Below the pieces are notes generated by a model. The model was not told the origin of the DNA and made no database searches. It saw nothing but the letters and a program-made list of their open reading frames with translations. Positions 24,736 to 33,734 of a stretch of 64,000 nt of DNA are shown piece by piece. Each line of letters starts with the position of its first letter. Positions within the stretch are counted from its first letter, which is position 1. The DNA lies in the NCBI GenBank assembly GCA_965198715.1, contig CBDAPV010000001.1, forward strand, positions 1,736,001 through 1,800,000, read 5' to 3'. This DNA comes from RH-AL1 sp965198715. Its GTDB lineage: Bacteria; Pseudomonadota; Alphaproteobacteria; Rhizobiales; Beijerinckiaceae. A program made the position numbers and the translations under genes.

Positions 24736-25038
24736 TCAAGCAGTGAAAGCGGGGCGAGGAAGGAGCGACGATGACAGGCCGCATCGTGCGGCTTCCGCCT
24801 CTAGGTTGAAGCGCGGTGGGACGAGCGTCAGGTCCGCATCGACCTGAACAGCCGCGATGCGGGCCGCGACCAGCAATTGCAGGATGCTGAGATCGAGCTC
24901 GACAACGTCGGTGAAATCAAGAATCAGCTGCGCTCCTGGCCTGATCGCGTCGACCAAGCGGGCCTGCACCGCAGGCGCTTCGACGATCGAGAGCGCTCCA
25001 TTGAAAGCCAGACCGAGAACGGGATTGCGCTCCTGCAC
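24736..25038 (-). CDS. STAS-domain protein heading the che operon
   Basis: 100 aa with a MlaB/SpoIIAA-like STAS fold: an N-terminal strand (LGLAFNGALSIVEAPAVQAR) and ILDFTDVVELDLSILQLLVA, the region that in anti-anti-sigma factors holds the phosphorylatable Ser. Here the pattern is VVELDLSILQLL, so a Ser is present. Such small STAS genes head many che operons that carry a single-domain CheY; their role is not well defined. As the first gene it marks the operon start, with the promoter upstream of 25038. Confidence 0.8.
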   Translation of the reverse strand: MQERNPVLGLAFNGALSIVEAPAVQARLVDAIRPGAQLILDFTDVVELDLSILQLLVAARIAAVQVDADLTLVPPRFNLEAEAARCGLSSSLLPRPAFTA

Positions 25039-25578
25039 GCCAGGACCTCCAATTGCAGCAAACCATATACATCAAGCCTACAGTTCTGCGTGATAACAGG
25101 AACTGTAAACGCCTGGAGGCTCGCATCGAGGTAGATCGATCCGATCGCTCACCTCGACAGTGATAAAAGACGCCGATTACTGAAAAGTGAACGTGCCTGC
25201 TTTTGATACGACCTTTTTAGATCGTTGCGTGCCAAGGCGCTAGAGTGACGCTACGTCAGCGTCTGTCGATCTGCCAATTTATGTCGATCCGTTGGAAAAT
25301 CCAAAGCTTGCGAGAGCCGGAGCGATGTTCCCTTGTGCGGACTTGCTCCGGACAAAGAAAGCGCAGCGAGGACAAGCCCAAGCGCCGCAAAGCAACTCCG
25401 CGCCAATTCCCATTGCTCTCAAGCGTCAAGGGGGAGGGCGGAGCCGCTTCGTGACTAAGGAATGTACTCGCCTCATGGTTCTTTGTCAGGACAGGTTTGC
25501 AAAAGCAGACTTAATGCTAAGACAATGCCTCGCTCATCTCGAATTTAAATGAAGACAAGGGAGGAAGCAGATCTGCAG
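25039..25578. other. Non-coding stretch between nasA and the che operon
   Basis: These 540 bases hold the 5' control region of the che operon and the sequence just past the nasA stop. AT content is raised around 25060-25230 (TTTTGATACGACCTTTTTAG), compatible with a promoter reading leftwards, but I cannot assign -35/-10 boxes with confidence. Short frames here show no coding character. Confidence 0.5.
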
Positions 25579-28434
25579 TCACAACGGCACAAGCAACACT
25601 TGTGCTGCCGCAAGCCTCATGCGTGACATAAGCCATTGTCTCTGACGCGCGTTGCTGGATGCGATGCCTTCGAGCGTCGACAGGAGGGGCTTGTTGCGAA
25701 GCGCTTTTGCCGCCTGCATCAGGATCGAGACGGCGATGAAGCTTTCGTTCGCCGCTAGAAAAAGGTTCTGGATTTCGAGCAGCAGGTCGAGGCCGTGCTG
25801 TGGTTGTTCCGTCGAGAAAGCTTTCGAGAGACGACTCGACGACACCTGTTTAGCGGCGGGATATTCATTGCGCCAAGGGCGAAGGGCGGAGGCGGCATCG
25901 CGCGACCATTCTGCGAGCAGGGAGCATTCGCCGACGATGTCGGGAACATCGCGTAACGCGGCCTGCGCGTTCATAAGTTCACTCGCCAAGCGTTCCTCGT
26001 TGACCGTGAGGATCGCAAGATAATCGCCCAGATGAGCGCGCCCATGTGTCTGATCAGCCGCGCTGGTCGAGGCGGATAAACGGCGCTCGCTCATCTTTGG
26101 CTCACGCGGGCGCGGCGCGAGAGTTCCAGGCAAATCGACCTTCTCGAGCTTGACTGCAGCATATTTGAAATGCGGCTGCTTCGAAACCGGGTCCCAGGCG
26201 AAGAGGGTGAGTTCGTTTGCGGCGCGCAAACGTTCTGGCGAGTCCCAGTACCCATAATGAAAAGGAATGAAGACCTCGCCCGGGCCGATATCGCCTAGAC
26301 GCGCGCGTTGCTCGACAACACCACGACGTGACGAGATGCGGAGCCAGTCGCCATCCTGAACGCCGAGGCTTCCGGCATCCTCCATGGCGATCTGGACAAA
26401 ACTATCGGGTGCGGCCTCGCGCAGTCGTTGCGACCGACCCGTCTTGGTGCGCGTGTGGAAATGATAGACCAGCCGTCCGGTCGTCAAGAAGTAAGGGTAC
26501 TCGGCATCCGGCTGTTCGCTAGGCGGCCGATAGTCGACCGACTTGAAGATCGCGCGTCCCGCCGGGTTGGACGCTCGGTAGGCCGTAGCGTCCACCGGTG
26601 CGCCGGTGTCGAGATCCTCGCCATAGCTCTCGCAATAATCGGCATCGGTCGAGAACTTTAAATCGACGTAGATGCGAGGACTGCCATCGGGATGCTCTTC
26701 ATTGCACGGCCACGGGATGCCCGAACCTTCCGATAGTTTGGCATAGGACAGACCGGTGTAGTCGCAAGGGCGACCGCGAGTGCAGTCTCGCCACGCCTCG
26801 AAGGCGCCTTCGGAATCGGTCCACTTGATGAGCGGCCCGCCATCCTTGTCACGGAAATCCATCCGCGATGAGAAGTCAAGGAAGATGTCCAGATCCGAAC
26901 GCGCCTCGCCCGGTGGCTCCACGGCCTTGTGGGTGATATGTACCGTCCGGCTGACGTTTGTTGTGCAACCGGTCTTCTCCCCCCAGAGGGCCGTCGGCAG
27001 GACCACATCGGCGAACTGCGTCGTTTCCGTCAAGAAGGCGTCGCTTACCACAAGGAATAAGTCTTCTTTAGCCAGGATCTCGCGAACCCGCGTAACGTCC
27101 GGCATCGAAACAGCTGGGTTTGTGCCTTGAACCCAGAGCATTCGTATCGAGCCGATCTCGCAATAACGAAAGATCTGCAGCGCGTGCGTCGGCCCGACCC
27201 AATGGGGGATGATGTCTGGATCGACGTTCCATAAGTCTGCAAGCTCGCGGATATGCACGGGGTTGCTCCAGTTGCGGAAGCCGCACATGTCTCCATCGGC
27301 CCCTGTTTCCCGCGTGTTCTGCGCGGTCGGCTGCCCGTTCATTTGTAGGATGCCGCAACCCGGGCGACCGATGCGACCCAAGACCAGGTTGACGTTGTTG
27401 ACCTGCACGGCGGAAGCGCAGCCCTGGTTGGATTGATAGACGCCCTGCAGGCAACTTGACAGCAGGCCCTTCGATGTACCGATGAGTTCAGCGGCAAGGC
27501 GCAGATCGGCTGCCGGCACGCCTGAGATCGCCTCGACGCGCTCCGGCGAGTAGCTCGATACGCGCTCCTTGAAGTCCTGAAAGCCGACCGTGTGCGCCCC
27601 GATGAACGCTTCGTCGGCGTAGCCGCCCGAAATCAACAGATTGTTCAATCCGTTCAAGACGGCGGCATTGGTGCCGACGCGCAGCATGAGATGCACATCC
27701 GCTTCCTTCGCCGTCGGCGTTCGTCGAGGATCGATGACGACCATCTTGGGCGGGTTCGCTCCCCTACGGCGATCAAGGACGCGCATCCACAGGACAGTGT
27801 CGGTATGCGCCATGTTGTGACCGACGTGGAGGAGGCAGTCCGTGAGATCGATGTCTTCGTAGCTGCCTGGCTGCCCGTCGCAGCCGAACGTCTGCTTCAA
27901 GGCCGCCGCTGCAGTCGCTGTACAAAGGCGGGTGTTGCCGTCCATATGAGGTGTGCCGAGCCCAGCCTTCCCGATCACGGCCAGAGTGTAGAATTCCTCG
28001 AGGAGAAGCTGACCAGACGTGTAGAAGCCTATGGCAGATGCGGTGTACTTGTCCCGGATCGCGTGCGTGCGCGACACGAGAAGATCCATCGTCTCGTCCC
28101 AACTCGCCGGTTCCAGTCGGCCGTTGCGCCGTATCAATGGACTGGTCAATCGGTCAGGACTGTTGTTGGCTTCCCACGCATGAAGGCCTTTTGGCCCCAG
28201 GCGCCCCTTATTTACCGTATCGACGCCGCGTCCCCGCACGCCGACGATGCGTCCATCTTTGACGCCGATGTCACACCCGCAACCATTCGAACAGAGCACG
28301 CATGCGCTCTGTACCCATCGCTGCGGCTCTTCGGACGAACGCTCGTCGATGCGCTCGGGCCAACTGCCGCCAGGATCGTGCGCCGTGCGTGGACCCCAGA
28401 CGTCGGCGATGCTGTCCCGGGTCACACGATCCAT
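25579..28434 (-). CDS. nasA: Assimilatory nitrate reductase catalytic subunit (molybdopterin oxidoreductase)
   Basis: 951 aa from the ATG at 28434; a longer open frame would run into nirD. Reduces nitrate to nitrite with a bis-MGD molybdenum cofactor and an N-terminal Fe-S centre. The N-terminus has CVLCSNGC (Cys-x2-Cys-x3-Cys), but the position of the usual fourth cysteine (C in NxGxxCxKG) reads NKGRLGPKG, a Gly. Mo-binding segments include GFYTSGQLLLEEFY, LHVGHNMAHTDTVLWMR and NQGCASAVQVNNVNL. The molybdopterin dinucleotide-binding C-terminal domain spans about 660-780. Residues about 795-951 form an extra helical domain with no redox motif visible. Electrons may come from a separate ferredoxin or flavoprotein. 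Confidence 0.9.
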   Translation of the reverse strand: MDRVTRDSIADVWGPRTAHDPGGSWPERIDERSSEEPQRWVQSACVLCSNGCGCDIGVKDGRIVGVRGRGVDTVNKGRLGPKGLHAWEANNSPDRLTSPLIRRNGRLEPASWDETMDLLVSRTHAIRDKYTASAIGFYTSGQLLLEEFYTLAVIGKAGLGTPHMDGNTRLCTATAAAALKQTFGCDGQPGSYEDIDLTDCLLHVGHNMAHTDTVLWMRVLDRRRGANPPKMVVIDPRRTPTAKEADVHLMLRVGTNAAVLNGLNNLLISGGYADEAFIGAHTVGFQDFKERVSSYSPERVEAISGVPAADLRLAAELIGTSKGLLSSCLQGVYQSNQGCASAVQVNNVNLVLGRIGRPGCGILQMNGQPTAQNTRETGADGDMCGFRNWSNPVHIRELADLWNVDPDIIPHWVGPTHALQIFRYCEIGSIRMLWVQGTNPAVSMPDVTRVREILAKEDLFLVVSDAFLTETTQFADVVLPTALWGEKTGCTTNVSRTVHITHKAVEPPGEARSDLDIFLDFSSRMDFRDKDGGPLIKWTDSEGAFEAWRDCTRGRPCDYTGLSYAKLSEGSGIPWPCNEEHPDGSPRIYVDLKFSTDADYCESYGEDLDTGAPVDATAYRASNPAGRAIFKSVDYRPPSEQPDAEYPYFLTTGRLVYHFHTRTKTGRSQRLREAAPDSFVQIAMEDAGSLGVQDGDWLRISSRRGVVEQRARLGDIGPGEVFIPFHYGYWDSPERLRAANELTLFAWDPVSKQPHFKYAAVKLEKVDLPGTLAPRPREPKMSERRLSASTSAADQTHGRAHLGDYLAILTVNEERLASELMNAQAALRDVPDIVGECSLLAEWSRDAASALRPWRNEYPAAKQVSSSRLSKAFSTEQPQHGLDLLLEIQNLFLAANESFIAVSILMQAAKALRNKPLLSTLEGIASSNARQRQWLMSRMRLAAAQVLLVPL

Positions 28435-28463
28435 GCCAAAAACTCCCCCGCGGCCAGTCGGCT

Positions 28464-28865
28464 CTACGAAGAGCCTATAACCTCCATGCTCTCGGAGGTA
28501 GCGTGGACATGCGCTTTTGCGCCGACGTGAATCAAGTGACGCGCCGGAACGGTACCGGGCTCGACCCAGACATTGCCTCCCGTGTCTACTCGCGACTTGA
28601 ACACTTTGATGTCCATATGCTCGTGCGTCAGGCCGCAACCCGACACGAGGTCGAACGTGCGATCGTGCAACGGACACACGACCGTCGAAGCGCTGGTGAG
28701 ACCATCGGCGAGCGGTCCGCCCAGGTGGGGGCAGAAAGCCTGTGTCGCGTGGACGCTGCCGGCACGAGTGCGAAACACCGCGATTCTACCCTCGCCGAGA
28801 CTGAACATGCGCCCTTCGCCGATAGGGATCTGCTCGATGCTGGCGACAAGAATTTCGCTCGTCAT
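28464..28865 (-). CDS. nirD: Nitrite reductase small subunit
   Basis: 133-aa Rieske-type protein. The ligand pairs are intact: CPHLGG (Cys-x-His) and CPLHDRTF (Cys-x2-His), so it probably holds a [2Fe-2S] cluster, unlike the cluster-free NirD of enterobacteria. It pairs with NirB in NADH-dependent nitrite reduction to ammonium. The start ATG overlaps the nirB stop by four bases. nasA begins 29 bases downstream. Confidence 0.92.
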   Translation of the reverse strand: MTSEILVASIEQIPIGEGRMFSLGEGRIAVFRTRAGSVHATQAFCPHLGGPLADGLTSASTVVCPLHDRTFDLVSGCGLTHEHMDIKVFKSRVDTGGNVWVEPGTVPARHLIHVGAKAHVHATSESMEVIGSS

Positions 28866-31303
28866 AGGTCCTCCTTGACCGGGACAAGGGAGGTGAATTG
28901 ATTGGCGGTCTTGGGCGTCGTCGCTTCCAGCCAGGGGTCGACGCAGGCATCGATCGACTGCTGCATGGCGGCATCGAGCCGATCGCAGATGCCCTCCGCG
29001 TCCTCGACGATCACCGCCTTGAGGCGCTCCAGCCCGACGCGCGGAACGAACGTATAGGTTCGCTCCTTCCATTTGGCATTTTCACGGTAGAACTGCATGA
29101 AGCGGCTGCCGACCATCATGGCCTCTTCTTCGGACCCCGCCGTGAACAGCAGGTCTCCCTTGCGGATGTGCGCACCGGCTGCGCCACCCACATAGATTTC
29201 CCACTTGCCTTCACCGATCGCCACGAAGCCGACGTCCTTGACGTAGGCTTCGGAGCAGTTGCGCGGGCACCCTGCCGTCGCCAGCTTCAGCTTGGCCGGC
29301 GCATCGATGCCGCGGTACCGCTGCTCGATCCGGTTGGCGAAGCCCATGCTGTCGCCCAGACCGAAGCGGCAATAGTCGATGCCGATGCAGCTCTTGCAGG
29401 TCCGATAGCTCTTGCCCCAGGCGTATCCGGCCTTGAAGCCGAGATCGCTCCAGATGCCCGGCAGATCTTCCTTCTTCAGGCCGACGAGATCGATGCGCTG
29501 ACCCCCGGTCAGCTTGACGAGCGGCACCTTCCACTTCTTCGCGACTTCACCGATACGGATCAGCTCTTCGGGCGAGCAGACACCCCCAGCCATTTCCGGC
29601 ACGACGGAGAAGGTGCCGTCCTTCTGAATGTTGGCGTGCACACGATCGTTGATGAAGCGTGCATCCCGCTCGTCGTCGTACTCGCCCTTCCAGATGGTGA
29701 TGAGCAGCGACGCGAGGGCCGGCTTCCACGACGGATCCTCGCCGCCGAAATGCCGCCAGACGGAGGAGACCGACTTCAGGCCATGGGCGACGATCTCCTT
29801 GGCGAGTTCGGGTTTTCTGAGCGCGATCGTGGGCACGTAGTAGTGGATCGAAGGGTCTTCCTCGACCTCGCCGCCGCACAACCACGCGACCAGGTCGTCG
29901 ATCTGCCCCTTGCAGGCACCGCATCCCATGCCGGCGCGGGTGGCGTCCATGACGGCCTTCGGCGTCCGCTTGCCGTCCTCGACGGCGGCCGCGATCGTCG
30001 CCTTGGTGATGCCGTTGCAGTTGCAGATCTGCATTTCGGCCGGCATCTCGTCGAAGGTGACTTTCGCGCTCGGCGTCCCGAGGTCGAACAGCAATCCGAG
30101 CCGCTCCTCGGGCAGCGGAGAATCGCGCTCGAAGGCCTGCATGAGGAACGCCGCCTTCGAGAGGTCGCCCATGAGGATGCCGCCCACGAGGCGCCCGTTG
30201 CGGACGATCAGCTTCTTGTAGGTGCCGCGTTTCGGCTCCTTGAACTGCACCACCTCGTCGTCCTCATGCGAAGGCTCGGTGATGCCCATCGACGCAAGAT
30301 CGACGCCGGTCACCTTCAGCTTCGTCGCGAGCTTGGTGCCGTGGTAGGCCGCGCTGCGGTCCTTGTGGGTGATATGATCGGCGAAGACCTTCGCCTGCTC
30401 CCAGAGCGGCGCGACGAGCCCGTAGAGCTTGCCGCGATGCTGCGCGCATTCGCCGACGACATAGATGCTCATGTCGTCGACTGACTGCATGTGATCATTG
30501 ACGACGATAGCCCGCTCCACGGTGAGGCCCGAGCGCGTCGCGAGTTCGGAGTTCGGCCGGATGCCGGCGGCGACGATCACGAGGTCGCAGGCGAGTTCCG
30601 TCCCGTCCTTGAAGCGCAACCCGGTGATTGTCTCCTCGCCGAGAACCTCGGTCGTCATCTTGCCGGTGTGGACCGAGATGTTCATGTTCTCGATCGCGTC
30701 GCGGAGAATTTCGCCGCCCGTCACGTCGAGTTGCATCTCCATGAGGTGTCCCGCGAGGTGCACGACGTGCGACTCGCAGCCGAGTACCATCATGCTTCGA
30801 GCCGCCTCGAGCCCCAACAGGCCGCCACCGATCGTGACCGCGACCTTGCTCCTCTTGGCGAATTCGACGATGCCGGCGCAATCGTCGAGATTGCGGTAGC
30901 CGAAGACACCCGGCTTGAGCTTACCGTCCTCCGTGCGGACGCCCTTCATCGGCGGGATGAAGGCGCGGCTCCCCGTTGCGATCAGAAGCTTGTCGTAGCT
31001 CTCGCGAATTCCAGCTTCCGAGATAACCACCTTCGCTGCACGATCAATCTTGTCGACGCGCTGTCCAGCGTGAAGCGTGATCGCGTTCTCCACGTACCAG
31101 TCGAGTGGGTTCATCGTGATCTCGTCGAGCGTCTGCGTCCCGTTGAGGATGTTGGACAGCAGGATGCGATTGTAGTTGCCGTATGGCTCATCGCCGAACA
31201 TCGCGATGTCGAACAAATCACCGCCGCCGCGCTTCAAGATCTCTTCGACGGCACGCGCGCCCGCCATGCCGTTTCCGATGACAACGAGCTTCTGTTTGGC
31301 CAT
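28862..31303 (-). CDS. nirB: Nitrite reductase large subunit (NADH-dependent, siroheme)
   Basis: 813 aa. The N-terminal FAD/NAD(P)H-binding domain (KLVVIGNGMAGARAVEEIL; GGGLLGLEAARSMMVLG) is followed by a BFD-like [2Fe-2S] domain (CNCNG near residue 425; MGCGACKGQI), the ferredoxin-like half domain, and the siroheme/[4Fe-4S] domain with CIGIDYC and CPRNC ligands (about 645-690). Catalyses six-electron reduction of nitrite to ammonium in the cytoplasm. It lies 20 bases downstream of the 115-aa gene and overlaps nirD. Confidence 0.96.
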   Translation of the reverse strand: MAKQKLVVIGNGMAGARAVEEILKRGGGDLFDIAMFGDEPYGNYNRILLSNILNGTQTLDEITMNPLDWYVENAITLHAGQRVDKIDRAAKVVISEAGIRESYDKLLIATGSRAFIPPMKGVRTEDGKLKPGVFGYRNLDDCAGIVEFAKRSKVAVTIGGGLLGLEAARSMMVLGCESHVVHLAGHLMEMQLDVTGGEILRDAIENMNISVHTGKMTTEVLGEETITGLRFKDGTELACDLVIVAAGIRPNSELATRSGLTVERAIVVNDHMQSVDDMSIYVVGECAQHRGKLYGLVAPLWEQAKVFADHITHKDRSAAYHGTKLATKLKVTGVDLASMGITEPSHEDDEVVQFKEPKRGTYKKLIVRNGRLVGGILMGDLSKAAFLMQAFERDSPLPEERLGLLFDLGTPSAKVTFDEMPAEMQICNCNGITKATIAAAVEDGKRTPKAVMDATRAGMGCGACKGQIDDLVAWLCGGEVEEDPSIHYYVPTIALRKPELAKEIVAHGLKSVSSVWRHFGGEDPSWKPALASLLITIWKGEYDDERDARFINDRVHANIQKDGTFSVVPEMAGGVCSPEELIRIGEVAKKWKVPLVKLTGGQRIDLVGLKKEDLPGIWSDLGFKAGYAWGKSYRTCKSCIGIDYCRFGLGDSMGFANRIEQRYRGIDAPAKLKLATAGCPRNCSEAYVKDVGFVAIGEGKWEIYVGGAAGAHIRKGDLLFTAGSEEEAMMVGSRFMQFYRENAKWKERTYTFVPRVGLERLKAVIVEDAEGICDRLDAAMQQSIDACVDPWLEATTPKTANQFTSLVPVKEDL

Positions 31304-31323
31304 TGGGGCGTCCCTTCGTGCGA

Positions 31324-31671
31324 TCAGACTTCGATAAGGCCAAGATCCAGGACGACGTGTCCGGACACACCGCTCGGGGCGGAGACGTAGACTTGCAGTG
31401 CCGTGTCGGGCTGCAAGTCTTCCATGACGATCAAGGGCACATGCGCTGCACTCTTGGCGCCGACGGGAAACAGTCGCATCGGCTTGCCGTCGCGCATTAA
31501 GGTCAGGCAGATCAAGGCATCGGAGGAATTGCCGGCACGCAGATACACGAGTTGGGACCGTCGATCGGGCGGAACGGCGTACTTCAGGCTCTCATCGAGC
31601 GGAGCCGACGCATCAAGCCCACTCCCCGTGAACATGAAGATGCCGCTGAGAAACCTCGGTATCGACTCCAT
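31324..31671 (-). CDS. Conserved small protein heading the nitrate assimilation operon
   Basis: 115 aa from the ATG at 31671, beginning MESIPRFLSGIFMFTGSGLD. It contains a beta-rich pattern (RRSQLVYLRAGNSSDALICL; HVPLIVMEDLQPDTALQVYV) with no metal or catalytic motif visible and no signal peptide. From memory, similar proteins sit upstream of nirB in other Hyphomicrobiales, but I know no function. The position, 20 bases before nirB, implies a role in regulation or assembly of nitrite reductase. The sigma-54-like promoter lies 45-60 bases upstream. Confidence 0.75.
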   Translation of the reverse strand: MESIPRFLSGIFMFTGSGLDASAPLDESLKYAVPPDRRSQLVYLRAGNSSDALICLTLMRDGKPMRLFPVGAKSAAHVPLIVMEDLQPDTALQVYVSAPSGVSGHVVLDLGLIEV

Positions 31672-32070
31672 CGCCAACCCTTTTCCGAATCGAGCGCAAA
31701 CGGTTCGGCGCTCTTTGCAACTCTGACGCCAGGAACCGCGTCGTGGAGCCGTGAGATGAAGTCGCAGTGCACACCGTGGTTTCGCGGATAAGGCGATTTT
31801 TGCCCGCAATCGGCTTCCTGCGGCATGCGAACTCCGAGGGGATCGCGGACTGACGCCACTCCAGCCGTGAGACGACAGTTCATTGCCTGCAGCCTCGAAA
31901 GGTGGATCGGAGCCGCTTCACGGCACTGATGCACCTATTTCCGCAAAGCTTATTATTGGCGGAGCAAGTCCGCACCAGCAGATGTCGCTCAACTCGTGCA
32001 CGGCCGTGAAGCCGGACCGCGTCCATTCCGGGTCTTGACGCCACCGCCTGTCGTTCAGCTATTGCCCGCC
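31672..32070. other. Divergent intergenic region
   Basis: About 400 bases between the leftward nitrate operon and the rightward M42 peptidase gene. Apart from the sigma-54-like site at 31716-31731 I see no gene; the frames that extend the neighbouring genes into this region lack coding character and family similarity. Confidence 0.55.
31716..31731 (-). promoter_or_regulatory. Candidate sigma-54 promoter of the nitrate/nitrite operon
   Basis: On the minus strand it reads TGGCGTCAGAGTTGCA, matching the -24/-12 consensus TGGCAC-N5-TTGCA with invariant GG and GC in exact spacing. A start site about 12 bases downstream would give a leader of about 30 nucleotides before the ATG at 31671. It fits NtrC-type nitrogen control of nitrate assimilation. 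I see no confident enhancer site. Confidence 0.6.
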
Positions 32071-33138
32071 ATGAGACAGGCATCCCTCGACTTCCTGAAA
32101 CGCATCGCCGACGCCCCTTCGCCCAGCGGCTACGAGCAGCCGGCGGCGCGGGTCTACCGCGCCTATGTCGAGCCTCTCGCCGACACGGTGGCGACCGACG
32201 TGCACGGCAACGTCACGGCCGTTATGAACCCCGGTGCTTCCATGCGCATCATGCTCGCCGGCCACATGGACGAGCTCGGCTTCATCGTCCACCACATCGA
32301 CGATCAAGGTCAGCTGCATTTCCGCACCATCGGCGGCCACGACAGCGCCGTGGCGATCGGGCAGCGCGTATGGATTTACGGCAAGCACCGCCTCGCCGGC
32401 GTCATCGGTCGCACCGCCATCCACCTCCAGACCGAGGAGGAGCGCAAGAAGAAGCCCGAGATCAAGGACATGTGGATCGACGTCGGCGCCACCACGCGCG
32501 CCGAGGCGGAGGAGGTCGTCGCGCTCGGCGACGTCGCGACCTACCAATGCGAGTTCCAGCCGCTGATGGGTGATCGCGCCACCGCGCGCGGCTTCGATAA
32601 CAAGATGGGCACCTTCGTCGTGGCCGAGACGCTCCGCCTGCTCAAGGAGGAGGGTGGCCTCGATCCCGGCGTCGGCGTCCACGCCGTGGCGACCGTGCAG
32701 GAGGAGATCGGCCTGCGCGGCGCAAAGACTGCCAGCTACGGGATCGACGCCCAGACCGGCCTCGCCGTCGACGTCAACCACGCCACTGACTATCCCGGCT
32801 CCAACAAGGTCCTGCACGGCAGCCTCGAGCTCGGGAAGGGACCTAGCGTCTCGCGGGGTCCGAACACCAATCCCGTTACCTTCGACCTGATCACCGCCGC
32901 GGCCCGCGAGGCCGGCATCGCGTACCAGGTAAGCGTTAGCGCCGCCGGCACCGGGACGGATGCCAATGCCATGCAGCTCAATCGGGCCGGCATGGCGACG
33001 GGGCTGCTCGGCGTTCCGCTACGCTACATGCACACGCCCGTCGAACTGCTCAGCCTCAAGGACGTCGAGGACTGCGCGCGTCTGATGGCCGGCTATTGCC
33101 GTCGGGTGAAGCCCGACACGGACTTCGCACCTCGCTGA
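32071..33138 (+). CDS. M42 family metallopeptidase (glutamyl aminopeptidase-like)
   Basis: 355 aa from the ATG at 32071, where family similarity begins (MRQASLDFLKRIADAPSPSGYE). A dinuclear-metal cytoplasmic aminopeptidase of the FrvX/PepA-like group, forming large tetrahedral complexes in known members. Metal and catalytic segments are AGHMDELGFIVHHI, ARGFDNKMGTFVV, VATVQEEIGLRGAKTA, VDVNHATDYPG and GTGTDANAMQ, and the late histidine in LRYMHTPVELLSLKDVED. It seems to be a single-gene unit and is the last intact housekeeping gene before the decayed region. Confidence 0.92.
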   Translation: MRQASLDFLKRIADAPSPSGYEQPAARVYRAYVEPLADTVATDVHGNVTAVMNPGASMRIMLAGHMDELGFIVHHIDDQGQLHFRTIGGHDSAVAIGQRVWIYGKHRLAGVIGRTAIHLQTEEERKKKPEIKDMWIDVGATTRAEAEEVVALGDVATYQCEFQPLMGDRATARGFDNKMGTFVVAETLRLLKEEGGLDPGVGVHAVATVQEEIGLRGAKTASYGIDAQTGLAVDVNHATDYPGSNKVLHGSLELGKGPSVSRGPNTNPVTFDLITAAAREAGIAYQVSVSAAGTGTDANAMQLNRAGMATGLLGVPLRYMHTPVELLSLKDVEDCARLMAGYCRRVKPDTDFAPR

Positions 33139-33299
33139 TCAGCTCTGACCGTAGCTGCTCGGCGGTACAATAGCCGCTTACAGTCGTTTCGCGAGCGTGG
33201 CTTGAGGTGTCACCGGACTAAGGCTGAGCACGGGTCCGGCGCAGGGCGCCCAAAGAAGGTCGGTCGCGATGTCGAGGAAGAAGGAGGAGGCGACGCTGC

Positions 33300-33602
33300 C
33301 GCAGGCAAGGAGACGAGCGCGCCGGTCCTTGGCCGCCTGCGAGCCAGCTCGGCAGCAGCACCACGCCAAGCCCGTCGAGCGCGCCGGCGCGCAGCGGCTC
33401 GGAATCGTCGGAGCCGGCCAGTCCGCAGGTCGTCGCCGACGGCGCGTGCTGCCGGAGTGGCAGGCGATGATCCACGCGGTCCTCCGGGATTTTCGGGCTC
33501 TATCCACCCCACCGCGCCGTACCGAGCAAGGTGCGCGCCTTCCTCGATTTCCTGCAGCGCAAGTTCGGGCGCACGCCCTATTGGGAGGCGGGTCTTGCCT
33601 GA
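33300..33602. pseudogene. LysR-type regulator remnant with internal inversion
   Basis: The plus strand encodes the end of a LysR effector domain: RRVLPEWQA near 33435-33460, then LYPPHRAVPSKVRAFLDFLQ and a stop at 33602. The part that should precede it, with DSEPLRAGALDGLGVVLLPSW, is present but on the minus strand (about 33410 down to 33330). The two segments abut near 33420, so the upstream part has been flipped in place. The DNA-binding domain is missing. Confidence 0.75.
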
Positions 33603-33734
33603 TGCTGCTTCAGTGTTCCAGATAGCGCGCACCTTGTCGTAGCTGTGGCTCTACGAACGCTGGCCTTGGCCCCCGCTTTATATAACGCCCAAGCCACAGT
33701 GGGGGCGTTCCGATCGGCTGATGGATCACCTGGA

